NCBI GenBank assembly: GCA_011523725.1
Contig: WTGD01000399.1
Span: forward strand, 1-14,153
Length of the DNA: 14,153 nt
Reading direction: 5' to 3'
From: Nitrospinota bacterium
GTDB lineage: Bacteria; UBA8248
The position numbers and the translations under genes are program-made. Shown here one piece after another: positions 6,378 to 13,009 of the stretch (position 1 is its first letter; every line of letters starts with the position of its first letter). A model generated the notes under the pieces. The model searched no databases, had not been told where the DNA came from, and saw only the letters and a program-made list of their open reading frames with translations.

Positions 6378-7379
6378 TCAATGCCCCCTGATTTCCGAAA
6401 CCTCGACCACGCGCCCGCTCTTGGCGCTCTCGACGATGGACTCCAGAACGGCCACGACTTCCCGCGCCGCTTTGCCGTCCGTCTCGGGCGTGGCCGCACC
6501 CCGGATGCACTTGCCGAACTCCTGTATTTCCTCAGCGAGCGCATCGCCGCCGTCCACGGAAAGCTCGCTCCTTTGGGTTTCGTCTTTTTTCTGGAGATAG
6601 AGCCGCTCGCCCTCGTCCTCGCTCCATGCGGAGGCTTCCGTGCCGTGGGCCGACGTCGTGCACTGCTTGGAGGTGACGTAGCATGTGGTGATGTAGCCGA
6701 GCGGGCCGCTCTCGTATTCGAGGATGATGTTCGTCACGTCATCGAGGTTTCCCGCTGCGTAGAGTTGCTTGCTGAACGCGCTCACCCGCTTCGCCGGGCC
6801 GGCGAGGTACTGGAGATTGTCCACCATGTGAACGCCCAGCCCCGTCATGCCCCCCGCCGGGCATTCCGCCGGGTCGTTACGCCAGCCGCTCCTGGGGTTT
6901 TGCCCGTTGGGATTGGAGAGGTTCGCCTCGAGCGCGTGAACCATCCCGAGCGCGCCCTCGTCTATCATCCCGCGAATCTTTCGGTTCGCGCCCTGCCGCC
7001 TCCTGTGGTGCCCGATCAACAGTGTAACGCCCGCTTTTTCAGTAGCTTCGATGCACTTGTCCGCATCCGCCACCGTCAGGGTGAGCGGCTTTTCGACGAA
7101 GACGTGCTTGCCCGCCGATGCGGCCTGCGTGATCAGGTCCGTATGCGTGGAGTGGGGCGTGGCGATGAGAATCCCCTCCACCTCGTCGTCCTTGAGGACT
7201 TCATCGAAAGACGCCGCCGGGCGGCACCCGAATTTCTCCGCAAACTCATCGCGCGAGGATTCCGTTCTCGTGAAACACCGGGTTATTTCCACGTTCCCCG
7301 CCCTTTTCGCGGCATTGGCCAGCATGGTTCCCCAGTTGGCCAGGCCGATGGACGCCAACCGAACTTTTTCATCCGCCAT
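6378..7379 (-). CDS. Gfo/Idh/MocA family NAD(P)-dependent oxidoreductase
   Basis: A 333-residue dehydrogenase of the Gfo/Idh/MocA type. The Rossmann N-terminus has G12 and G17 (IGLANWG), so the middle Gly of GxGxxG is Ala. ATPHSTHTDL is followed by the hallmark EKP at 96-98, where Lys97 is the conserved catalytic/nucleotide-proximal residue, and by GHHRRR (123-128). The C-terminal domain carries W166, PAGGMTGLGVHMVDNL (174-189) with H184 and D187, matching the family's G..D.G.H..D motif. Members oxidise or epimerise sugars, inositols and related hydroxy acids. Start: ATG at 7391 has no ribosome binding site, whereas ATG 7379 follows GGGGG by 5 nt and begins MADEKVRLASIG as expected for the fold. 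First gene of the minus-strand operon, divergent from the bicupin gene across 232 nt. Confidence 0.93.
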   Translation of the reverse strand: MADEKVRLASIGLANWGTMLANAAKRAGNVEITRCFTRTESSRDEFAEKFGCRPAASFDEVLKDDEVEGILIATPHSTHTDLITQAASAGKHVFVEKPLTLTVADADKCIEATEKAGVTLLIGHHRRRQGANRKIRGMIDEGALGMVHALEANLSNPNGQNPRSGWRNDPAECPAGGMTGLGVHMVDNLQYLAGPAKRVSAFSKQLYAAGNLDDVTNIILEYESGPLGYITTCYVTSKQCTTSAHGTEASAWSEDEGERLYLQKKDETQRSELSVDGGDALAEEIQEFGKCIRGAATPETDGKAAREVVAVLESIVESAKSGRVVEVSEIRGH

Positions 7380-7514
7380 AACAACCCCCATGAAGTTTGA
7401 TAAGTGTCATGAAAAATCCAGGTTCGCGCCCTTTGCCGTGAAAATGCGAAAGGACGCCTCATTTTTGTCGAACATAAATTGTCAGACGCGACGGGAAAGG
7501 GTAACATTCACGCC

Positions 7515-7543
7515 TTGAATTCAACAAACCCGACGACAATAAT
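7515..7543 (+). promoter_or_regulatory. Candidate promoter for the bicupin operon, -35 inside a 10-bp palindrome
   Basis: TTGAAT (7515-7520) and AATAAT (7538-7543) are 17 bp apart, matching consensus at 4/6 and 5/6, and lie about 70 nt before the bicupin start. The -35 forms half of the perfect palindrome TTGAATTCAA (7515-7524), which could bind a dimeric regulator serving both directions of this 232-nt divergent region (7380-7611). No convincing promoter was found for the minus-strand side, and no gene is present in the gap. Confidence 0.4.
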
Positions 7544-7611
7544 TTTTTTGATCCGTCGTGACTTACCAATACCCCTGTACGGGTAATTTCGTTAAAAAAG
7601 GAGTGTACCGG

Positions 7612-8439
7612 ATGCCGTTCCATCGTTTCGAAGAAATCGAGAAAAAAGCCGTCACGCCCCATCTCTCCTCGGGCCAGGGGGCCATTATCGAGGGGGAATA
7701 CATGTATTTCTGCCAGGTCAGCAAGGTGGCCGGCACGGGTTCCCAGATACATTACCACCCCAACGAACTCATGATTTTTCCCATCCGGGGTAAAATCAAC
7801 GCCCTCGTCGGAAAGGACAGAAGGGTCGTCACGCCGGGCACCTTCGTTCATGTGCCCGCCTACGCCCAGCATCAGATGATCGCCACCGAGGACGGCGACA
7901 TGGACTACCTCTACGTGAAGGACCGCTCCTGGACGGTCGTGGGCCTCGACAGGGACCAGGTCGTGCCGGACAAGGCGCCCACCGTCGAGGAGATCAACGA
8001 AATGTACGAGGACGGCTCCACCGAAAATCTCGAAAAAGACGCCTCCAAGGCGCAAATCATCGTCGAGGGCCTGAACAACTCCTACTACCCGATACTCCCC
8101 TCATTCGATGCGCCCGCATCCTCGGGACGCCACACCGTGTGGATTGAAGGCGAGCGCCTCGCCTTCGGCTACGGGGAAATACCCGAAGGCTTCTCTGGAG
8201 AAACTACCGAAAACGCGCACGAGCAGTTCGTCTACGTCATCATGGGGGTCATCGACGCCCAGGTGGATGACGATCGGCAGGATGCGGGCCCCGGCTCCAT
8301 CATTCATATCCCCAAAGGCTCGAAGCGCAATCTCTCCACGCAGAGCGGCCAGCACGCGCGCTACGCATCGGTGCGGGCCATGCCGAAGCTCGAGGAGATG
8401 CTGCGGGAAAAGGCGGCGGCCGCGGCGGCCGGAAACTAG
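7612..8439 (+). CDS. Bicupin protein: intact first cupin, degenerate second cupin
   Basis: A 275-residue protein with two cupin domains. Domain 1 (about 20-112) has H47 and H49 (IHYHPNEL), E52, G60, P82 and H87; the position usually holding the metal-binding Glu is Leu53. Domain 2 (about 172-250) repeats the fold (VWIEGERLAFGY, HEQFVYVIMG, GSIIHIPKGSKR), but the aligned ligands are T199, N201, Q205 and R239, so it probably cannot bind metal in the usual way. A low-complexity Ala-rich tail ends the protein. Start: ATG 7612 has AAGGAG 8 nt upstream and aligns exactly with the start of the paralogous cupin at 5284; an in-frame GTG at 7558 is not supported. It is first in a plus-strand operon with the Rieske and enolase-superfamily genes (gaps 17 and 28 nt). 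Enzymatic or sensory role unknown. Confidence 0.9.
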   Translation: MPFHRFEEIEKKAVTPHLSSGQGAIIEGEYMYFCQVSKVAGTGSQIHYHPNELMIFPIRGKINALVGKDRRVVTPGTFVHVPAYAQHQMIATEDGDMDYLYVKDRSWTVVGLDRDQVVPDKAPTVEEINEMYEDGSTENLEKDASKAQIIVEGLNNSYYPILPSFDAPASSGRHTVWIEGERLAFGYGEIPEGFSGETTENAHEQFVYVIMGVIDAQVDDDRQDAGPGSIIHIPKGSKRNLSTQSGQHARYASVRAMPKLEEMLREKAAAAAAGN

Positions 8440-8456
8440 GGCGGGGCGAATCGCGC

Positions 8457-8855
8457 ATGGCGAAACACCTGGTGTGCAAGATATCGGAACTGCCCCCCGG
8501 CGCGCGGAAGATAGTCGAGGTCGAGGGCCGTTCCATCGGCGTGTTCAACATCAAGAATTCCCTGTATGCGCTCAGGAACTCCTGCCCGCACCAGGGCGCG
8601 CCGCTTTGCCTGGGCAAGGTCAAGGGGACGATGAAGTCGTCCAAACCGCATACCTATGAATACGTGATGGACGAGCAGGTCCTCGTGTGCCCGTGGCATT
8701 GCTGGGAGTTCGACATCACGAACGGGCGCTCCGTATTCAACCCCCACAAGATGCGCGTCAAGACCTACGAGGTCACGCTCGAGGCGGAAGAAGACCCCTC
8801 CATCGAGACGTATGAGGTCACGCTCGAAAAAGGCCTGGTGATGGTGCACGTGTGA
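8457..8855 (+). CDS. Rieske [2Fe-2S] domain protein (ferredoxin-like)
   Basis: A 132-residue stand-alone Rieske protein. The cluster ligands are C43 and H45 (SCPHQGAPLC) and C78 and H81 (VCPWHCWEFD). The usual ferredoxin fold surrounds them: N-terminal strands (HLVCKISELPPG, KIVEVEGRSIGVF) and a C-terminal strand (TYEVTLEKGLVMVHV). The 32 residues between the two motifs exceed the ~15-20 common in Rieske ferredoxins, because of an insertion around residues 54-75; similar inserted forms with CPWH.WEFD..tGR occur in a known subgroup. There is no transmembrane anchor and no oxygenase catalytic domain, so it should act as a soluble electron carrier or a small subunit for a partner oxygenase. No multi-component oxygenase is encoded nearby. 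It starts 17 nt after the bicupin stop, with only a GGGGC-like ribosome binding site. Confidence 0.93.
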   Translation: MAKHLVCKISELPPGARKIVEVEGRSIGVFNIKNSLYALRNSCPHQGAPLCLGKVKGTMKSSKPHTYEYVMDEQVLVCPWHCWEFDITNGRSVFNPHKMRVKTYEVTLEAEEDPSIETYEVTLEKGLVMVHV

Positions 8856-8883
8856 TTCCGCCTCACAGGAAACGAGGGCACGA

Positions 8884-9981
8884 ATGAGAAAAATCGAGAA
8901 AATAGAACTCTTCCCCGTCGCCATACCGCTCAACCATCCCTACAAGAGCGCCACGCGCACCGCCACGCATTCAGAAGACATCGTCGTCAAGATCACCTGC
9001 GAGGGCGTTTCCGGCTGGGGCGGGGCGCCGCTGCGCTCGTTTCCGACCGGCGAGACGCTCAAGAGCGCCTACCAGATACTCGATGAATATCTGGTTCCCG
9101 CGGTCGCCGACTGCAACCCCTTCGACAGGGAACTCATCGTCCACAGGATGGAGAAGGCCATCCCCTTCCACCATTCGCCCAAGGCGGCCATCGACTGCGC
9201 GGTGCACGATCTCATCGGGCGGATGCTGGGCTGCCCGGTCTACGATCTGCTAGGCGGAAAAATCAGGGACGAGATGCCCGCCTTCGACATCCTGCCGCTC
9301 GAATCGCCCGAAAGAACCGCCGAGCTCGCGGCGGAATCCATGGCTATGGGCATCACCTCGTTCAAGGTGAAGATGAACCGCGACACGAAGACGAGCGTCG
9401 CGCGCGTCGCGGCGGCCCGGGAGGCGGCCGGGGATGCGGCGCACATCGTCGTCGACGCGAACATGAGCTGGACGCCCAAGCTCGCCGTGCAGATGTGCGC
9501 GCGCATCGAGGAGTTCGGGGTCACCATGGTCGAGCAGCCCGTGCCCGGCAACGACCTCGACGGCCTGGAGTTCGTCAACAAGAACACGCGCATCCCCATC
9601 TGCGCGGACGAGTCGTTCCGGCCCGATTATCTGGCCGAAATCGCCCGCAGGCGCGCCGCCGACATCGTGAATTTGAAAGTCAACCGCGAGGGCGGGCTGC
9701 TCCATGCGAAAAAGGCCGCCGCCCTCATCGAGATCCACGGCATCGAGGGCATCTGCGGCAGCGTGATCCACAGCGCGCTGAACGACGCCGCCTGCGCGCA
9801 CCTTTTCGCCTCGACGCCTGTCATCGTCTACAACGAATCCGGCAAGGCCCCCGCGTGGCATGATGAGGATATCGTCACCGGCTTCGAGGCGGAGGGCGGG
9901 GTCGTCAAGGTTCCCGAGGGTCCGGGCCTGGGCGTGGAAGTGAACGAGGAGGCGGTCCAGAAATTCCGCCTCGATGTTTGA
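8884..9981 (+). CDS. Mandelate racemase/muconate lactonizing enzyme (enolase superfamily) protein
   Basis: A 365-residue enolase-superfamily enzyme with the complete MLE-type active site. The K-x-K motif is K161/K163 (FKVKMN), the Mg ligands are D191 (VVDANMSW), E217 (VEQPV) and D242 (CADESF), and the opposite base is K265 (IVNLKVNREGG). The N-terminal capping domain (residues 1-~125) contains the conserved AIDCAVHDLIGRMLGCPVYDLLGG helix region. The Lys/Lys pair places it in the MLE subgroup (cycloisomerases, o-succinylbenzoate synthases, N-acylamino acid racemases, dipeptide epimerases) rather than the His-Asp mandelate racemase subgroup. The specific reaction cannot be read from sequence. 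GAGGG lies 5 nt before ATG 8884. Last gene of the bicupin-Rieske operon, so its substrate is probably the one processed by that cluster. Confidence 0.93.
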   Translation: MRKIEKIELFPVAIPLNHPYKSATRTATHSEDIVVKITCEGVSGWGGAPLRSFPTGETLKSAYQILDEYLVPAVADCNPFDRELIVHRMEKAIPFHHSPKAAIDCAVHDLIGRMLGCPVYDLLGGKIRDEMPAFDILPLESPERTAELAAESMAMGITSFKVKMNRDTKTSVARVAAAREAAGDAAHIVVDANMSWTPKLAVQMCARIEEFGVTMVEQPVPGNDLDGLEFVNKNTRIPICADESFRPDYLAEIARRRAADIVNLKVNREGGLLHAKKAAALIEIHGIEGICGSVIHSALNDAACAHLFASTPVIVYNESGKAPAWHDEDIVTGFEAEGGVVKVPEGPGLGVEVNEEAVQKFRLDV

Positions 9982-10048
9982 TGCGGGTTCGTTGAAAAAA
10001 TCTTGATTTCGTGATTCTGCGTATGAAGTTGACAGAGAAGTGAGGTCC

Positions 10049-10076
10049 GTAGGGACAGGTCGCGACCTGTCCCTAC
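10049..10076. repeat. 28-bp perfect palindrome in an intergenic gap
   Basis: The half-site GTAGGGACAGGTCG (10049-10062) is followed immediately by its exact reverse complement (10063-10076), centred on TCGCGA with no spacer. It lies in the 164-nt gap between the convergent enolase-superfamily and amidohydrolase genes. Such spacer-free GC-rich palindromes are typical of dispersed intergenic repeats, but only one copy is in this window. AAAA follows on the plus strand, too short for a confident terminator. Confidence 0.85.
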
Positions 10077-10096
10077 AAAAGGCGTTGGCGGTTTGC

Positions 10097-10143
10097 GGGG
10101 ATCGCAGACAGGGCTATTTCAACAGCCCCTTTTGCGATCTCCC
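10097..10143. terminator. Two-tier hairpin between convergent operons, possible terminator
   Basis: The outer stem pairs GGG plus GATCGCA (10097-10106) with TGCGATC plus CCC (10133-10139, 10141-10143) with one bulged T. The inner stem pairs GGGCT (10111-10115) with AGCCC (10124-10128) around an 8-nt loop, with a 4x4 internal loop between the stems. The inner hairpin is followed on the plus strand by CTTTT. It ends 2 nt before the stop codon of the amidohydrolase, a normal site for a shared end of convergent transcripts. Structure is clear by eye; function is inferred. Confidence 0.55.
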
Positions 10144-10145
10144 GC

Positions 10146-11291
10146 TCAGAGCTTGTGGCCGTAGAGCTCCTCGGCGCTTTCGTGATAGATGCGCCGCCTC
10201 ATCTCGTCTGAGACTTCCTGGAATACCTGCCGGGGGTTGTCGAAATCCCAGTGCGGATAATCGGACGCGAACAGCAGCGTCTTCTCCGCTCTCGCCATCC
10301 TGAGAATCTGGCGGTGATCCTCGTTCGTGGGCGGTTCGGCGATGGGCTGCGTGGTGAGCCGGATGTGGTCGACGATGTACTCACTCGGCGGACGCTCCAG
10401 CCAGGGCACCTCCGCGCGCAGCGAACGCCATTCCTGATCGAAGCGCCACATGATGCTCGGCAGCCAGGCGTAGCCCATTTCCTGGAAGACGACCTTGAGC
10501 TTCGGGAAGCGCACGAACACGCCCTCGCACACCAGGCTGATGACCTGCGCCTGCGCAATCGTCACCGCGCCCGTGTGCACCTCGATGTAATAGGCGGGTA
10601 TTCCCGTGGGATTCATGGGCGTGTTCACGCCCGCCGCCTCTCCCGCGCCGTGCATCCCGATGGCGAGACCCATGGCTTCGGCGGCCTCGTAGATGGGATA
10701 GTAATGGCGGTTCCCCATCAGCACGTCCATCTGCGGAATCTGCACCTGAACCACGGCGGGATGCGCGCCGATTCTCTCGATTTCCTTGACGGCGAGCCCC
10801 GGGTCGCGCGGACCGATGTGCATCGCGAGCTTGAGGCGGGGTTCCGCTTCGCACCACTCGTGCAGCAGCCAGTCGTTGTTCGCGGCGATGAAGGCGGCCG
10901 CCATGTCGGCGTCCGGCAGCCCGCCGATGCCAAACAGATCGCCCGCGATGAGAACCCCGACGTCGACGCCGTATTTGTCCAGATGGTGGGAGCGCAGCAT
11001 GTCGAGGTTCGAGCCCGGTCTCCCGCCGTCGGGCGGCAGGGCGTCGGGACGCTCCGCGCCGTGGGGGTGGTAGTACCAGCGCTTGGGTATCGAGAAGACG
11101 TTTCGCGCGGTGTTGGGGTCCTTGGCGGAGCTGAGCGGCGCCACGCCCATGCGCTTGCGCCATGATTCCGAGAGATAGGGATGAAGCTGGTGCATCCCGT
11201 TCATGCGCGGATGAATGTCCGCGTCGATGATCTTGAGCTTCACCGCCTCCGTCGTTTCTTCCACCGCCGTTTCAACTCCCGTCTCGTTCAT
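10146..11291 (-). CDS. Amidohydrolase family (Amidohydro_2/ACMSD-like) metal-dependent hydrolase or decarboxylase
   Basis: A 381-residue TIM-barrel protein of the Amidohydro_2 type. The N-terminal metal motif is DADIH (D23, D25, H27), an Asp-for-His variant of DxHxH. H214 in IGMHGAG is a barrel-strand ligand, and D344 in FASDYPHWD is the conserved C-terminal catalytic Asp, followed by the W.....P and helix pattern of the family. Members include ACMSD and gamma-resorcylate decarboxylase-like enzymes and lactone or amide hydrolases, so either decarboxylation or hydrolysis is possible. The first ~18 residues are an acidic, Thr/Glu-rich extension. GAGGGG lies about 7 nt before ATG 11291. It follows the amidase gene by 43 nt on the same strand and is probably the last gene of that operon. 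Confidence 0.9.
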   Translation of the reverse strand: MNETGVETAVEETTEAVKLKIIDADIHPRMNGMHQLHPYLSESWRKRMGVAPLSSAKDPNTARNVFSIPKRWYYHPHGAERPDALPPDGGRPGSNLDMLRSHHLDKYGVDVGVLIAGDLFGIGGLPDADMAAAFIAANNDWLLHEWCEAEPRLKLAMHIGPRDPGLAVKEIERIGAHPAVVQVQIPQMDVLMGNRHYYPIYEAAEAMGLAIGMHGAGEAAGVNTPMNPTGIPAYYIEVHTGAVTIAQAQVISLVCEGVFVRFPKLKVVFQEMGYAWLPSIMWRFDQEWRSLRAEVPWLERPPSEYIVDHIRLTTQPIAEPPTNEDHRQILRMARAEKTLLFASDYPHWDFDNPRQVFQEVSDEMRRRIYHESAEELYGHKL

Positions 11292-11334
11292 TTCAGGCCC
11301 CTCTGCGTCATGAACTCAAAAGATTCATTCCATT

Positions 11335-12678
11335 CTAAAATTCGGGAAACGCCGCCCGCCAGCCCATCTCCTCCTCGAACCACCGCGCCATCGCGAGCAG
11401 CTTCCCCTCCCCGCAGCGCACCGCCCCGAACTGGATGCCCAGGGGGAGGTTCATGTCCCCCCTTCCGAGAGGAAGCGTGATCGCCGGCTGTCCCGAAAAG
11501 GTGAGCGGCTGTAAAAAGGCAGGCCCCCCCGTGGACTCCTCCCACGGCGGCGGCCCCGCATCGAAGCTGGGCAGGGCGAACAGATCGTAGCGGTTCATGA
11601 GATCGTCCATTTTCCGAATAAAGCTCGCGCGAACGCGCATCGCCTTCACGTAGTGGACGGCGGGCGCCATGTATCCGATCGTCATGCTTCTTCGCACGTA
11701 AGGCGGGAGTTCGTCCTTGTGCGCCTCGTACAAGTCCTGATGGCAAGCGGCGGAATCCACGCACCGGGCGATGAAATGCGCCGCGTTTATCTCATCCATG
11801 CTCAGAGGCAGCTCCACCTCTTGAACGTCGATACCCTTTGATTTTACTTGAGATACGGCCCCCTCGGTCCACTCGACGACCTCCTCGCTGGCGAGAGGGA
11901 GCAGATGCTTGAGATACGCGATCTTCTCCGGTTTCCGGGGCATCTGGTTCGCGGAGGGCGGCGGGGCGTTCACGGCGGTGTGATCCGCGCCATCGGGGCC
12001 TGCCGCCACTTCGAGGATCTTGGCGATGTCCTCGACCGTGCGCGCGATGATTCCCAGATGATCGAAATTCCACGATACGTCGACGACGCCCGTTCTGGGA
12101 ATGCGCCCATAGGTGGGTTTCAAGCCCGGCACGCCGCAATACGCGGCGGGGCGCAGCGTGGAGCCCGTCGTCTGGCTGCCGAACGCGGCGGGAACCATGC
12201 CCGCGCCCACGGCCGCGGCGGAACCGCTGCTCGACCCGCCGGGGCTTCGCTCGACGTTCCAGGGGTTGCGGGTGATGGAGGGATCGCCCTGCGCGAAAGG
12301 CGTGGTCACCGCCTTGCCCATAGCGATCGCGCCGGCGTTTCTCAAACGCGCCACGCAGGCGGCGTCTTCGGCAGCCGTCCGTCCCTCAAAAATCTCCGTT
12401 CCGGCTTCGAGCTTGAGGCCTTGTATGGCGAAAATATCCTTCGCCGCATAGGGCGCACCGGCCAGGGAGCCCAACTCCTCCCCGGCGCTTCGGGCGTCAT
12501 CCACTCCCTTTGCCGCCTCGAGTGCGCCCGCTTCGTCCACCTGCACCCAGGCCTTCACCTGATCTTCACAAGCGTCGATGCGCGAGAGCAAAGAACGCAC
12601 CCACTCCGTCGCGCTGAGAGCGCCCTCCTCCATCTTGCGAAGGCCGTCGCTCAAGGAAAGCCGCCAGTGTTCGCTCAT
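11335..12678 (-). CDS. Amidase (amidase signature family)
   Basis: A 447-residue amidase-signature enzyme. The Ser-cisSer-Lys triad is recognisable as K80 (PYAAKDIF), S149 (SPGGSSSGSAAA) and S173 (QTTGSTLRPA); the 24-residue S149-S173 spacing equals that known for fatty acid amide hydrolase. The nucleophile segment reads TTGS where most members have DTGGS. RNPWN, GLKPTYGRIPRTG, the SFDHLGI-like NFDHLGIIARTVED segment and the C-terminal TFSGQPAITLPLG support the family. Reactions range from small aliphatic or aryl amides to transamidation (GatA). ATG 12678 overlaps the stop of the small upstream gene (ATGA), implying coupled translation and a protein partner as in GatA-GatC or AtzE-AtzG. It is too divergent in context to call GatA: no gatB is nearby. 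Confidence 0.94.
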   Translation of the reverse strand: MSEHWRLSLSDGLRKMEEGALSATEWVRSLLSRIDACEDQVKAWVQVDEAGALEAAKGVDDARSAGEELGSLAGAPYAAKDIFAIQGLKLEAGTEIFEGRTAAEDAACVARLRNAGAIAMGKAVTTPFAQGDPSITRNPWNVERSPGGSSSGSAAAVGAGMVPAAFGSQTTGSTLRPAAYCGVPGLKPTYGRIPRTGVVDVSWNFDHLGIIARTVEDIAKILEVAAGPDGADHTAVNAPPPSANQMPRKPEKIAYLKHLLPLASEEVVEWTEGAVSQVKSKGIDVQEVELPLSMDEINAAHFIARCVDSAACHQDLYEAHKDELPPYVRRSMTIGYMAPAVHYVKAMRVRASFIRKMDDLMNRYDLFALPSFDAGPPPWEESTGGPAFLQPLTFSGQPAITLPLGRGDMNLPLGIQFGAVRCGEGKLLAMARWFEEEMGWRAAFPEF

Positions 12679-12890
12679 TCCGCGCCCTCATCGGCCCTGA
12701 AATTTTCGAGCGGGGGGAGAAACGGCTCATCGGTGGATTCAACGGGTGTGCCTGAGAGTATCCGGAGCATCTCCGCGCAGTCATCCGCCGTCTCGAGGCC
12801 GAGTTCATCCTGCGGAACGCCGAAGACGATCGCGGCCATCTCGCTTATCTGCGCCGCAATTTTCTCGTTATTCGCTTGCGGTTCCGTCAT
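12675..12890 (-). CDS. Small GatC/AtzG-like putative amidase partner
   Basis: A 71-residue acidic protein whose TGA overlaps the amidase ATG by 4 nt (12675-12678). The N-terminal half is helical in character (NNEKIAAQISEMAAIVFGVP), and the C-terminus ends DEPFLPPLENFRADEG, recalling the extended C-terminal segment of GatC (PLEN..R.DE). Size matches AtzG (about 68 residues), which wraps around the amidase AtzE and is needed for its activity. Homology is from pattern and context, not a search, so confidence in the coding call is higher than in the function. Start: TTG at 12911 is in frame, but ATG 12890 sits directly after an AAAGGGAAGGG purine run and gives the family length. First gene of the minus-strand operon, divergent from YaiI across 119 nt in which only isolated -10-like elements were seen. 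Confidence 0.8.
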   Translation of the reverse strand: MTEPQANNEKIAAQISEMAAIVFGVPQDELGLETADDCAEMLRILSGTPVESTDEPFLPPLENFRADEGAE

Positions 12891-13009
12891 CCCTTCCCTT
12901 TCTTCGCGCAAATATCAGCCGCATCGGCCTCGCATATTGGGCTTCTCGAATGAAAGGCATCATACTATAAAGGAGCCGCCGGGATTAAGGGCGATGAGAG
13001 GGAAAACGC

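Noticed and set aside
6376..6510. Upstream extension of the AstE-like gene to 6510
   Set aside because: It would overlap the Gfo/Idh gene by 133 nt and add low-complexity Arg/Gly sequence; GTG 6375 has a well-placed AGGGGG site.
6381..7400. Long open frame (339 codons) on the plus strand opposite the Gfo/Idh gene
   Set aside because: The real gene on the minus strand has EKP and Rossmann motifs; the mirror frame is Arg/His-rich with no recognisable domain.
7558..7611. GTG 7558 as start of the bicupin
   Set aside because: No ribosome binding site there, whereas ATG 7612 has AAGGAG at ideal spacing and aligns with the start of the paralogous cupin.
10251..11165. Long plus-strand frame opposite the amidohydrolase
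   Set aside because: Composition is typical of an antisense shadow in GC-rich DNA, with no motif; the minus-strand amidohydrolase explains the region.
12959..12971. Overlapping -10-like elements on both strands between the AtzG-like and YaiI genes
   Set aside because: TATGAT (minus) and TATAAA (plus) are present, but neither has a -35 match at 16-18 bp spacing, so I did not annotate promoters.
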